Assembly: GCF_002356295.1 (NCBI RefSeq)
Contig: NZ_AP018042.1
Location: forward strand, 3,690,361 to 3,754,360
Length of the DNA stretch: 64,000 bases
Source: Labilibaculum antarcticum
GTDB lineage: Bacteria > Bacteroidota > Bacteroidia > Bacteroidales > Marinifilaceae
Direction: 5' to 3'
This document shows positions 55,812-64,000 of the stretch, in pieces; position 1 is the stretch's first letter, and every line of letters begins with the position of its first letter. The notes beneath the pieces were generated by a model that worked only from the letters and a program-made list of their open reading frames with translations, searched no databases and was not told where the DNA came from. Made by a program: the position numbers and the translations under genes.

Positions 55812-56693
55812 ATGGAATTAATCGACGGAAAAAAAATATCGAATGAGGTGAAGCAAGAGATTGCTGCCGAGGTGGAAATAATCAAACAAGCTGGAGGAAA
55901 AACTCCTCATTTGGCCGCAATGATTGTTGGACACGACGGAGCCAGTGAAACTTATGTGGCTGCAAAAGTGAAAGCTTGTCATATGGTTGGTTTTAAATCT
56001 TCAGAGTTTCGTTTCGAAGAGGATATTACAGAGGAAGAATTGCTTGCTGAAATTAGAAAGATAAATGATAATGATGACATCGATGGATTGATTGTTCAGT
56101 TGCCAATACCAAAACATATTTCAGAATCGAAAGTGATTGAAACCATTCGTCCGGAAAAGGATGTTGATGGATTTCATCCTATGAATGTTGGTAAAATGGT
56201 GTCAAGTCTTCCAACCTATCTTCCTGCAACTCCAGCCGGAATTGTAGAGTTGATGAAGAGATATAAAATTCAAACATCAGGTAAAAGCTGTGTTGTTATT
56301 GGTCGAAGCAACATTGTAGGAACACCCATGAGCGTTTTAATGTCGCGTAAAGCGGAGTATGGTGATTGTACGGTAACTCTTTGCCATAGCAGAACCAAGA
56401 ATATTGCCGATATCACCCGTCAGGCGGATATCGTGATAGTTGCTATTGGAATGAAAGAGTTTCTAACAGGCGATATGGTTAAAGAAGGCGCTGTTGTAAT
56501 CGACGTGGGAATTCACCGTGTAAAGTCAGATAAAACGAAGTCGGGTTGGAAACTGTTGGGCGATGTGAAGTTTGACGAGGTGGCTCCTAAAGCTTCCTTC
56601 ATAACTCCCGTTCCGGGTGGTGTAGGTCCAATGACAATTGTTTCCTTATTGCAGAATACTTTACTTGCCGCTAAAAAGGCAATTTATAAATAG
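55812..56693 (+). CDS. folD: Bifunctional methylenetetrahydrofolate dehydrogenase / cyclohydrolase
   Basis: The 293-aa protein carries FolD signatures: [14 protein letters not shown] with the catalytic lysine, [29 protein letters not shown], and [11 protein letters not shown]. It interconverts methylene-, methenyl- and formyl-tetrahydrofolate in the cytoplasm. The start is placed at the ATG at 55812 ([10 protein letters not shown]), matching family N-termini; an in-frame ATG at 55761 would add 17 unrelated residues. An excellent terminator follows. Confidence 0.96.
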   Translation: MELIDGKKISNEVKQEIAAEVEIIKQAGGKTPHLAAMIVGHDGASETYVAAKVKACHMVGFKSSEFRFEEDITEEELLAEIRKINDNDDIDGLIVQLPIPKHISESKVIETIRPEKDVDGFHPMNVGKMVSSLPTYLPATPAGIVELMKRYKIQTSGKSCVVIGRSNIVGTPMSVLMSRKAEYGDCTVTLCHSRTKNIADITRQADIVIVAIGMKEFLTGDMVKEGAVVIDVGIHRVKSDKTKSGWKLLGDVKFDEVAPKASFITPVPGGVGPMTIVSLLQNTLLAAKKAIYK

Positions 56694-56720
56694 AACAAAT
56701 ATTTTTAATCAGATACATCA

Positions 56721-56753
56721 CAGGCTTCCCAAATAGGGAAGCCTGTTTTTTTT
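56721..56753 (+). terminator. Intrinsic terminator downstream of folD
   Basis: A perfect 10-bp stem, CAGGCTTCCC (56721-56730) with GGGAAGCCTG (56736-56745), loop AAATA, followed by eight T. It lies 27 nt after the folD stop. Confidence 0.93.
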
Positions 56754-56799
56754 AATGGTAATCGTTTTTACTCTTTAAATGGTTAGTTTATCGGGGTGT

Positions 56800-56946
56800 A
56801 TTCCAGTTATATGGTAATGGATTCTGTTTATTCGATAATGGATTACAGTAATACGGTGGTATATTCCAGTAATTTGGTGATGGATTCTATTTATATGGTT
56901 GTATATTCCAGTCATTTGGTAATTAGTCGTATTTAATGAGTTGTAT
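56800..56946 (+). repeat. Degenerate 21-bp tandem repeat, about 6-7 copies
   Basis: Copies at 56800, 56821, 56842, 56863, 56884 and 56905 (21 bases each, for example ATTCCAGTAATTTGGTGATG plus G) show the motif ATTCyAGT/ATTCTrTTTAT alternately, so a 42-base higher order is visible. A seventh, weak copy runs to 56946. The array lies between the folD terminator and the promoter of the gene at 57077. One frame stays open through it (56787 to about 56938). Confidence 0.75.
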
Positions 56947-57020
56947 TCTAGTAGTAGTTTGTATTGCCTGGTGTCTATGATTGGTTTTTATTTAATGGTT
57001 AAAAGATTTACCGATCCTGT

Positions 57021-57052
57021 TTTGAATATGTGTTCAATTGTAGTTAGTTTTG
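57021..57052 (+). promoter_or_regulatory. Consensus Bacteroidota promoter for the 57077-57931 gene pair
   Basis: TTTG (57021-57024), 20-base spacer, then TAGTTTTG (57045-57052) match both the -33 and -7 elements of the primary sigma factor in this phylum. The ATG follows 24 nt later, so the transcript leader is very short. Confidence 0.65.
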
Positions 57053-57076
57053 TTGAATTAACGATACAATTGAATT

Positions 57077-57445
57077 ATGGAAATGGATTTTAAAGAGTTG
57101 GTGGATCTGTATCACCAAAAGAAAATAGAGGGAATGGATTTTTCTCAAATCCGTAAAGAACTGGCAGAGAAAAATATTGAGACTGAACTGATTAAGGATA
57201 TTGTTCGTGCAATTGATAATCGAATGTTGAGCGGTGAAGTGAAGACGAAGAAAAAAGGGATGTTTAAGCCTCGGGATTTACGTTTAATTGGATGGATTTT
57301 GATGATTATTGGTGGTGTAATTACCCTTGGTACTTATTTTAAATGGTTCGATATGAATGGATATTATTTTTTGTCTTATGGACCTGTAATAGCTGGTTAT
57401 TTATTAATTGTTGCAGCAAGGAGAGCGCAACGAAAAAATTCATAA
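57077..57445 (+). CDS. Small membrane protein, two TM helices, unknown function
   Basis: The 122-aa protein has a soluble helical N-terminus (about 1-65, rich in Lys and Glu, FSQIRKELAEKNIETELIKDI) and two membrane helices (about 70-88 and 95-113), ending in basic residues (RRAQRKNS). By the positive-inside rule both ends are cytoplasmic. I do not recognise the family. A flavodoxin-like gene starts 9 nt after its stop, so they form a small operon driven by the consensus promoter upstream. Confidence 0.7.
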   Translation: MEMDFKELVDLYHQKKIEGMDFSQIRKELAEKNIETELIKDIVRAIDNRMLSGEVKTKKKGMFKPRDLRLIGWILMIIGGVITLGTYFKWFDMNGYYFLSYGPVIAGYLLIVAARRAQRKNS

Positions 57446-57454
57446 GCAAATGCT

Positions 57455-57931
57455 ATGAAAGGGGTTCTGATTTATCTGTCGAAGCATGGTACTACCGAAA
57501 AGGTGGCCCAACAAATGCAAAATTTGTTGGGTGATGAATTTCTTTTGGTTAATCTAAAGACAACAAAATTACCTGACCTATCCCAATACGATACAATTGT
57601 TATTGGTGGGTCCATTCATGCAGGGAGTATTCAAAAGGGAATTCAGCTGTTTTGCAAGAATAATTTAACGCTTTTACTTCAAAAGCGGCTTGGCTTGTTT
57701 CTGTGTTGCATGTATGAAGGGGAAGTTGCCAAACAACAATTTAATGCAGCCTTTCCCGATAGTTTGATTGCACATGCTAAAGCAACTGCAATTACCGGTG
57801 GCGAATTTATTTTTTCAGAAATGCGTTGGATCGAAAAAGTAATTGTTCGAAAAATTGTAGGGGTGAAGGTGAGTAAATCTAAAATAAATTCTGAAGCAAT
57901 TGCCTCTTTTGTCACTAGTCTAAAAAATTAG
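57455..57931 (+). CDS. Flavodoxin-domain protein (HemG/protoporphyrinogen oxidase-like)
   Basis: The 158-aa protein has a flavodoxin fold with the FMN phosphate loop in IYLSKHGTTEKVA (near residue 12), YDTIVIGGSIHAGS at the second FMN loop, and a C-terminal helix. Length and the pattern fit the short HemG/BilS-type flavodoxin-domain family. E. coli HemG oxidises protoporphyrinogen with quinone, but many members have other uses, so the role is left open. Co-transcribed with the small membrane protein before it. Confidence 0.75.
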   Translation: MKGVLIYLSKHGTTEKVAQQMQNLLGDEFLLVNLKTTKLPDLSQYDTIVIGGSIHAGSIQKGIQLFCKNNLTLLLQKRLGLFLCCMYEGEVAKQQFNAAFPDSLIAHAKATAITGGEFIFSEMRWIEKVIVRKIVGVKVSKSKINSEAIASFVTSLKN

Positions 57932-58145
57932 ATCCCTAATTTAATGCTATCCATCACTTTTAGCCACGCTTGCTTTAAACCGTTTTTTCATTAATCAACA
58001 AAAACGATGCATTCCTAAATTACAGGATATTTTTTTGAACAAAATCCATCTGAAATTTGTAAATTAAGTAGAACGAGTCTTAATAATGAACGCCCTTTAT
58101 TATTAGTCGCTTTCTTTTGTTTTCAAATTTTTAGAGGATTGTGCA

Positions 58146-58766
58146 ATGAAAAAATTATACCTGTGGTTAGAAATGATTTTTATGTTTTTGGTGATTCCAG
58201 TCTTGTATTTTTATGAGTTAATACCCGTTCATAAGGCTGTTCCTTTGATTATTGTGTTTCTTTATTGTCTTTTCATCGTTTTTAGGGATAAAAATTTCGA
58301 TCGGGATATTTTTCGAATTAAGCGTGATTATCCATGGCAGCAAATTTTATTGAAAGGATTCATTTTGTTATTTATAACATCGATCTGGGTTTACGTTTTT
58401 CGGGCCGACGTGTTTTTTCATTTTCCCCTTAACAATTTTTGGATTTGGCTTGCGGTAATTCTCACTTATCCCATCTGGTCAGCATACACACAGGAATTTA
58501 TTTATCGCGCATTCTTTTTTCATCGATATAAACGTCTTTTTTCGAATCCGATAGTGATGCTCTTGATAAATGCTATTTGTTTTGCCATGGCTCATATTAT
58601 TTTTAGAAATTGGCTGGCTTTGATTTTTACCTTTGTAGGGAGTTTGATTTTTTCCTTTACCTACCTTCGTAACAAATCACTGAATGCAGTTTTTTTAGAG
58701 CATTCATTATATGGAAACATCCTTTTTACAAATGGTTTGGGTATTTATTTTTATCTGCCCATGTAA
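58146..58766 (+). CDS. CPBP-family intramembrane protease-like protein
   Basis: The 206-aa protein is a polytopic membrane protein of about six helices. The three CPBP (CAAX protease and bacteriocin-processing, formerly Abi) motifs are visible: Q116-E117-x-x-x-R121, FxxxH as F146-AMA-H150, and E185-H186-SLYG-N191. The first glutamate of the usual EExxxR is replaced by glutamine, which may lower or abolish protease activity. It stands alone, with 214 nt of AT-rich sequence before it, and is convergent with the TamB gene. Confidence 0.82.
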   Translation: MKKLYLWLEMIFMFLVIPVLYFYELIPVHKAVPLIIVFLYCLFIVFRDKNFDRDIFRIKRDYPWQQILLKGFILLFITSIWVYVFRADVFFHFPLNNFWIWLAVILTYPIWSAYTQEFIYRAFFFHRYKRLFSNPIVMLLINAICFAMAHIIFRNWLALIFTFVGSLIFSFTYLRNKSLNAVFLEHSLYGNILFTNGLGIYFYLPM

Positions 58767-58846
58767 TTCAATTGTGCGAAAAAGGGATGCCAATTTAATT
58801 TCAATTGAGTCTTTACTGATTCCATTTGGTAAGACCAGTTCTGATC

Positions 58847-61800
58847 TTACTTCCAGGTCCATTTAATAATGAAATCAAAACCGGAGTTTGCACTCTGATT
58901 GGTGGCTTGTAAAAACAATGAGCGATAAAATTGGTATTCCATTGATATTTTTTCAGGTTCAATAACTTTATCCTTTTTATCGATGGCAAAGGTTCGTTCG
59001 TAGTTCAGAAACAAATTATTTGTAATGTATTTACCAACGGAGACACTTCCTTGGGTCCAACCGCTTTTTCCCGATATTTCAATTACATCCAGTCCCAGCG
59101 ATGATTGTAGGGCATCTTTAATTACATTGGAGAATTGGCCGATCGCAAAATCTTTAGCAATGTCAAGGTTACTGCTCTTCATCGTCGTATTTTCCCGCGT
59201 ATCGAGTTGGTTGGTGCTTTTGTTGAATATCAGATAGGAAATAGCATCCTTTTCTTCGATGGAGACATCGTCAAGAAAAAACTTTACTTCTGGTTTGGAA
59301 ATTCGTCCGGTAACATTTACGCTTAGTTTTCGCAATTGATTATCCGGATCACGGAATTTGTAAGCAATTTTGAAATTGACAATCGGATTTAGGGAGGCAC
59401 CACCAGTTAAGGTAATTTCACCTTCTTCAAACTCAAGTCTTCGTCCGTAAATTTTATAAAATCCTCTTTTCACACTCATGGTTCCGAAAATGTCTATCTG
59501 TTCATTTTCTTTGATCGCTTTTAAATTTCCGGCGAGTTCAAAATTCATGTTTTTACCCTTTACCCAAGTGTTTCTAGGAATCTCGATATCGAAATGGCCC
59601 TTTAGGTTTTTATAAATTGAAGGAGGATCTTTCTTACTGGTATCCTTTTTAACCGTGTAATGAATTGTTGCTTTTTCTGCATTTTTTCGGGCCGTTACCA
59701 GCAGTGGCTGGTTAGAATCATCGTAAACACGATTAAATTCTTTTAGAAATATATCGGTGTTTAGAGTTGAGTTTAAAATGGCAACTTTTCCATTGAATGT
59801 TGGATTTTCAGGGGAACCATTCAAGCTTAGATTTGTGTTGATAACAGCCTTTAAGATCTCGGAGTCGAAAGCCTTGAAATTTTGGCCTGTCAGATTCATA
59901 TCGATGTATTTTAATTCTCCGTCCATAATGGATTCCATTTCCACTGATCCTTTCAATTTCAATTTTCCTTTACCAGCGATAATCAATAGACTGTCAAGCT
60001 TAAAAAGATTCTTATTCAGACTGCTGCGCATTTCGATATTGCTATAGTCCATTCCCAATTTTTTATATTGAAAAGTTCCATTGGCAAAGTCTATATTTCC
60101 TGCAATGTTGGGATTGTTAATGGTGTTATCAACATTTATTTGTGCGCTTAGCAAGCCTGTTGCTTCAATTCCTTTTGTTGGAATAAAACGATTAAATCTA
60201 TTTATATCCAGTTGATCAATTTTAACAATGGCATGAATGGGGTTGTCTTCCTTGGGAAGCATTAGCTTTTCGGTAAGCGAAAAATGCAAGGGCAGTTCAA
60301 GTTCTGCGTTTACCAATTGTGTCGAATAACCGTCAAGATAAGTTTCAAAACGAAGCTTTTCGTCTTCATAGTTTATTTCGGAGTGGAATTTGCTAAATCG
60401 AAGACTGTCAATTTCAGGATTGTTGATTGTTACAATGGCTTTTACGATTGGTTTTTTTGCTGTTCCTGTAATGTCGAGCAAAGCATTCACTTTTCCGGAT
60501 ATCTGGTAGGGCAAAAAATGTAGATCCGAAATATTCTTTAGGTTGAGATCCTGAATTTCAACATGCAGGTTTTCCGTACCTTCCAAAGCGAATATTCCAT
60601 TTGCTTTTAATGAACTTTCCTGATAATTGATTTCTATGTTGTTTATTTCAATGGAATCTTGCCTGAAACGGATGTGGTTGGAATTGTTTCCTTGCTTCCA
60701 ATTTTGGTTATTTAAGTTTAGTGAGATCTCCTGAAAGGAAATGCTTGGGTTTTTATTGATTTCTATTTCGGAAATAATTTTACCCTGTAGGGAATCATTA
60801 GCAAAAAAGCTAAACAAATTAACCGCTTTCTGTTGATCAAAATCACTTCTGAAATGAAGTTCTTGAAGACTAAAGTCTTGAATTCGAGAGTCGCTCACTA
60901 AAAGGTTTACGAATCCGGAATATGTTGTGTCTGCAAACTGGATGTTCGCATCAATTGCTATTTTGTTGATGCTGATTGTGTCGAGTTTTAATTCATCTAT
61001 ATTCACTGAAGAGGCTATTTGCAGTGAATCGGCAGAACCGTTGATCTCAGCATTCAATTGGGCCACAAGGTGCAATTCGTCGGTTCCTAAAGCCGAGTTT
61101 AGTTGCTGAATATCTGTGGTTTTGATATTCAATTCAAGGTGATTGTCCTTTTCCCAGTTTCCTTTTCCTTTTAAATCAGCTAAAGCGAAGGGCGTTTCTA
61201 TATGGAATCCGTTTACCTGATATTCTCCTTTCGTATAGTTTATTTCTGCTTTGAATTTCTCAAGAGGCAAATCAAAAATGGATGATTCATCGGAATGAAT
61301 TTCCAGATCAGCATTCAGCGATTCGGGTTGAATCCCTTTTCCTGTTGCTACTATTTCGAAGTTCAAATCGGAACGGAACTTTTCGTTTTTTGTGATCATG
61401 GAAAGATCAATGTTTTTCAAGCTGCTTTCTATTTTATATTCAGGAATTGAAAACAGATTTTGAATAGCGAATCTTGTTTTTAGATTTCCTAAAACAGTAG
61501 AGGAAGTCATGCTGCCACTACCGTTTTCTTTGTTTATCTCAAAATTCAAATCTGTGTTTGCCAGATAATACTTTTCAAATGCAATATAATCTGCACTTGC
61601 TTTCGCATTTAAATAGAGGGTTTTTAAAAGGATATCCGCACTTGTTTGCTTTTTCCCAATAGAATCGATGTTTGCAAATAATTCATCCCCCGAAAAGCGT
61701 GAATGGAGCTTAGCTTTGAAGTTTTGCACAATAAGAGAGTCTAGTCTGGCATTTGCAATGGTAATATCGCTTCTAAGATCCAAAGCATTAAAAGGTCCTG

Positions 61801-63433
61801 ACAAATCGCCTGTAATTTCTCCGTTAAAATCGACTGGTTGAAAGCCCAGTGCAACAAGCGGTGCGTTTATATTTTTTGTTTTCAGCTCCAAATGAAGAAG
61901 ATTGTTTTCCGTAATGTTTCCCTTTCCCGAAAGTATTGCCTTTAAGTAGGGAGCTTCAAAGTGGATCTTATTAATTTGATATTCGTTTTTATAAATAACA
62001 ATGTTGGCATTTAAATTTGTGACAGGCTGATTGAAAAGTACTGATTTTGTTGATTTTAAATGAAGTTTTGTTTGCAGTTCGCCAGGGGTGAAACCTTGTC
62101 CAACGGCTTGCAATTCAAAATTCAGGTCTGATTTTAGATTCTCATCTAAGATTAGTTTGCTCAAATCCAAATTTGAAATTTTCAGTTCTGCATTGTAATT
62201 GGTTGATTCAAAAAGCTTTTCAATATGGATTTTTGAATCTAAGTTTCCGAAAATGGTGCTTGCCTTAGCATTTGCATTGAGTTCATTTTTGTTTTTGTCA
62301 ACAAGCAGAATAAAATCATCAAGTTGGTAATTCTGGTATTTTAAATCGGCAAACTTAGCTTTGGCGTGAATTGTATTTTCCTTAAAATCCAGTCCTTTTC
62401 CAGTCATCTCAAATTCGCCCTTAATGTTCGACTTTAGATCAGCTCGATGAGTCCAGTATTGGCCATTTATGCTATCGGCTTTCAATAAAAAATGATAGCT
62501 TGGCAAGTTGTTTATATCGTTAATCTCCCCAATAATTTTAAGAGTCTGACTCTGTTGGCTTAGAGAGAAATCTATCTGACTTTTGTTTTCTTTCTTTGTG
62601 ATATTTAAGCTTACGTCGGCCTTGCCGTGAATGGAAGGTATCCATTCGTTTACATCTTCGAAATCAAAGGGGCTTGCCTTGATTGAAACTTCAGAATGAA
62701 GCAATTGGTCGAAAGGAACCGAGCCTTTTGAGTTAAGCTTTGAATTTGGAAGCTGAAGTTCAAAATTTGTCCAGCTAAAAACAGAATCAATTAAACTTGC
62801 CTGAAATTGTAACTTATTAACTTTTAGAGATGGCTTTTGTGTGCTTAGTTCAAGTTGATGCAGATTAAGATTCATCAAATCAACTGCAAATTTGAAATCG
62901 AGAGAAACATCAAATTTTACAATTTGGGGAATTAATTTGGTGCTGTCGTTCGCCACGATTTTTGCCTCAAAATTCGTCGCAGATACATCTGCCAATTCTA
63001 TTTTCCATGAAAATGGATTCGAAGAGACTTTAGGTTCCGAATTTTCTGTAGCAGGAATCAGTTTTTCAAGGTTCCATAAATCATCCTTGTCTTGTTGCAG
63101 GAAAACTGATGTTCCATTTAGTTTCAAATAGGTAATTTCCAGTTTCTTTCCTAAAATTTTCCAAATGTTGTATTTAATTTCGAGTTCTTCAAGTCCGATC
63201 AGCGTGCTATTGTTTTGCTCCAATTGAATTTTCTTCACATGAAGGTGGGAGAGAGGATTGCCCTCAATTTGTTCTATCGTTAGTTGTGCATTTAATTGTT
63301 GATTTGCGATTTGGCAAACAGTTCCGGAAATCCAGTTGTTGAAAAGGCCGGTTGAAATGAGAAATAGCAGAATTGACAGGAGAATTACTATTCCTGCACT
63401 TACAATACCCGCTATTTTTATAAATCGCTTCAT
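58847..63433 (-). CDS. tamB: TamB-family translocation and assembly protein (DUF490)
   Basis: The 1528-aa protein has an N-terminal signal anchor (about 8-30), then a very long repetitive beta-strand body (AsmA/TamB-type, many strands of the form GKGNITENNLLHLELKT) and a C-terminal TamB domain (about 1150-1528) with NVTGRISKPEVKFFLD, DAISYLIFN, LQSSLGLDVIEI and the final aromatic-tryptophan barrel-like end (FIIKWTWK). It would span the periplasm and help insert outer-membrane proteins or move phospholipids. Its partner, an Omp85 protein, begins just upstream and ends 22 nt before this start. Confidence 0.92.
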   Translation of the reverse strand: MKRFIKIAGIVSAGIVILLSILLFLISTGLFNNWISGTVCQIANQQLNAQLTIEQIEGNPLSHLHVKKIQLEQNNSTLIGLEELEIKYNIWKILGKKLEITYLKLNGTSVFLQQDKDDLWNLEKLIPATENSEPKVSSNPFSWKIELADVSATNFEAKIVANDSTKLIPQIVKFDVSLDFKFAVDLMNLNLHQLELSTQKPSLKVNKLQFQASLIDSVFSWTNFELQLPNSKLNSKGSVPFDQLLHSEVSIKASPFDFEDVNEWIPSIHGKADVSLNITKKENKSQIDFSLSQQSQTLKIIGEINDINNLPSYHFLLKADSINGQYWTHRADLKSNIKGEFEMTGKGLDFKENTIHAKAKFADLKYQNYQLDDFILLVDKNKNELNANAKASTIFGNLDSKIHIEKLFESTNYNAELKISNLDLSKLILDENLKSDLNFELQAVGQGFTPGELQTKLHLKSTKSVLFNQPVTNLNANIVIYKNEYQINKIHFEAPYLKAILSGKGNITENNLLHLELKTKNINAPLVALGFQPVDFNGEITGDLSGPFNALDLRSDITIANARLDSLIVQNFKAKLHSRFSGDELFANIDSIGKKQTSADILLKTLYLNAKASADYIAFEKYYLANTDLNFEINKENGSGSMTSSTVLGNLKTRFAIQNLFSIPEYKIESSLKNIDLSMITKNEKFRSDLNFEIVATGKGIQPESLNADLEIHSDESSIFDLPLEKFKAEINYTKGEYQVNGFHIETPFALADLKGKGNWEKDNHLELNIKTTDIQQLNSALGTDELHLVAQLNAEINGSADSLQIASSVNIDELKLDTISINKIAIDANIQFADTTYSGFVNLLVSDSRIQDFSLQELHFRSDFDQQKAVNLFSFFANDSLQGKIISEIEINKNPSISFQEISLNLNNQNWKQGNNSNHIRFRQDSIEINNIEINYQESSLKANGIFALEGTENLHVEIQDLNLKNISDLHFLPYQISGKVNALLDITGTAKKPIVKAIVTINNPEIDSLRFSKFHSEINYEDEKLRFETYLDGYSTQLVNAELELPLHFSLTEKLMLPKEDNPIHAIVKIDQLDINRFNRFIPTKGIEATGLLSAQINVDNTINNPNIAGNIDFANGTFQYKKLGMDYSNIEMRSSLNKNLFKLDSLLIIAGKGKLKLKGSVEMESIMDGELKYIDMNLTGQNFKAFDSEILKAVINTNLSLNGSPENPTFNGKVAILNSTLNTDIFLKEFNRVYDDSNQPLLVTARKNAEKATIHYTVKKDTSKKDPPSIYKNLKGHFDIEIPRNTWVKGKNMNFELAGNLKAIKENEQIDIFGTMSVKRGFYKIYGRRLEFEEGEITLTGGASLNPIVNFKIAYKFRDPDNQLRKLSVNVTGRISKPEVKFFLDDVSIEEKDAISYLIFNKSTNQLDTRENTTMKSSNLDIAKDFAIGQFSNVIKDALQSSLGLDVIEISGKSGWTQGSVSVGKYITNNLFLNYERTFAIDKKDKVIEPEKISMEYQFYRSLFLQATNQSANSGFDFIIKWTWK

Positions 63434-63455
63434 TTTACTCTAATTTGATAAGCTA

Positions 63456-64000
63456 TTAAAATGCATGTCCAATGGTGATAAAGAATTGGGTTCTAAATTT
63501 CCCCTCGAATAGTGGGCTTGCAACATCTATACGAATAGGACCAACCGGGGTTTTTACCCGTAAGCCCAAGCCTGCATCATAATTTAGCTTGTTTAGTTTG
63601 AACTCCCATGAATTTAGCCATGAATTACCAAGATCCATGAAAGCAGTTCCTGAAAATATCCCATATAAGGGAAATCTTATTTCCGCACTGGTTTCCATCA
63701 TGCTGTTTCCGCCCAATTTGCTTCCTAATTCGTTTTCTGGTGAGATTTGATTACGTCCCCAACCACGCAAGGATAATGCGCCTCCCATTAAAAAACGGTC
63801 TTCAATTGGAGTTTGCGAATCACCTTGTGTTGGTTCTATAATTCCATTTTTTACTTTTCCGGCCAAAACAACATTATTTCCAAGAGAATGGAAATACGCT
63901 ACTTCTGTCATAATTTTGTAGTAATGAAATTGAGAATTAAAGCCAATACCCATGAAGGTTAGTGTTCCCTCGTATTTCCATCCTTTTTCGGGCGAAAAAA
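63456..64000 (-). CDS. Omp85/TamA-like outer-membrane assembly protein, C-terminal part (truncated by window edge)
   Basis: The frame continues without a stop to position 64000, so only the C-terminal barrel (about 180 residues) is visible; the first visible Met at 63953 is internal (it follows EKGWKYEGTLTF). The L6 loop motif LSLRGWGRNQ (the VRGF/Y motif of Omp85), FMDLGNSW, GLGLRVKTPVGPIRIDVA and the terminal phenylalanine (TIGHAF) identify a BamA/TamA-family barrel. Next to tamB, a TamA-like role is most likely. POTRA domains lie outside the window. Confidence 0.9.
   Translation of the reverse strand, partial: FSPEKGWKYEGTLTFMGIGFNSQFHYYKIMTEVAYFHSLGNNVVLAGKVKNGIIEPTQGDSQTPIEDRFLMGGALSLRGWGRNQISPENELGSKLGGNSMMETSAEIRFPLYGIFSGTAFMDLGNSWLNSWEFKLNKLNYDAGLGLRVKTPVGPIRIDVASPLFEGKFRTQFFITIGHAF

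Noticed and set aside
55761-55812. Upstream ATG at 55761 for folD
   Set aside because: The 17 additional residues do not resemble FolD; family proteins begin close to [10 protein letters not shown].
58829-58850. Hairpin GTAAGA/TCTTAC as terminator between the CPBP gene and tamB
   Set aside because: The stem has a mismatch and neither strand shows a T tract after it; it also overlaps the tamB stop region.

Overview
The window is low-GC DNA from a member of the Bacteroidota. Supporting signs are a SusC/SusD pair, a gliding-type C-terminal secretion domain with a PorP/SprF partner, sensors with a beta-propeller plus Y_Y_Y input module, hybrid histidine kinases, almost no Shine-Dalgarno sequences, and -7 boxes of the TAnnTTTG type. 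The sulfatase and the low GC suggest a marine or sediment heterotroph, perhaps close to Marinifilaceae/Marinilabiliales; that placement is inference.

Layout: (1) 1-5060: the end of a hybrid kinase, a beta-barrel protein, then glutaminase, a rhodanese-type sulfurtransferase, a small beta-carbonic-anhydrase-like protein and pseudouridine synthase RluF. (2) 5093-7951: a membrane-anchored propeller/Y_Y_Y/HTH regulator, convergent with the next block. (3) 8015-25041: a polysaccharide utilisation locus, all on the minus strand. In order of transcription it holds SusC, SusD, a tandem LamG surface lipoprotein, GH43-F5/8, a GH144-type enzyme, a CE1-like esterase, GH3, GH2 (broken by a 1-nt frameshift) and a sulfatase. 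A shared bidirectional terminator closes it. The GH144 plus GH3 pair points to a beta-1,2-glucan-like backbone; the other enzymes suggest a decorated substrate. (4) 25657-39761: a 13-kb gene for a secreted repeat adhesin of about 4,360 residues with roughly 42 Ig-like units of 70 aa, overlapping by one base with its SprF-type partner. (5) 39785-52036: two more hybrid kinases, a LytS-type propeller kinase, a class IV aminotransferase, an avidin-like protein and an isoaspartyl peptidase/asparaginase. (6) 52424-56693: housekeeping argS, ffh and folD. (7) 56700-64000: a 21-bp repeat, small membrane and flavodoxin-like genes, a CPBP-family membrane protein, and a TamB/TamA-like envelope pair running off the right edge.

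How it fits together: PUL enzymes would be exported and held on or in the outer membrane, SusCD would import oligosaccharides, and the nearby propeller regulator is the best local candidate for sensing them. The giant adhesin with SprF would use the type IX secretion system for surface attachment or gliding. Four sensor kinases lie in the window, none with a separate response regulator beside it. No rRNA, tRNA, CRISPR array, phage or insertion sequence was seen.
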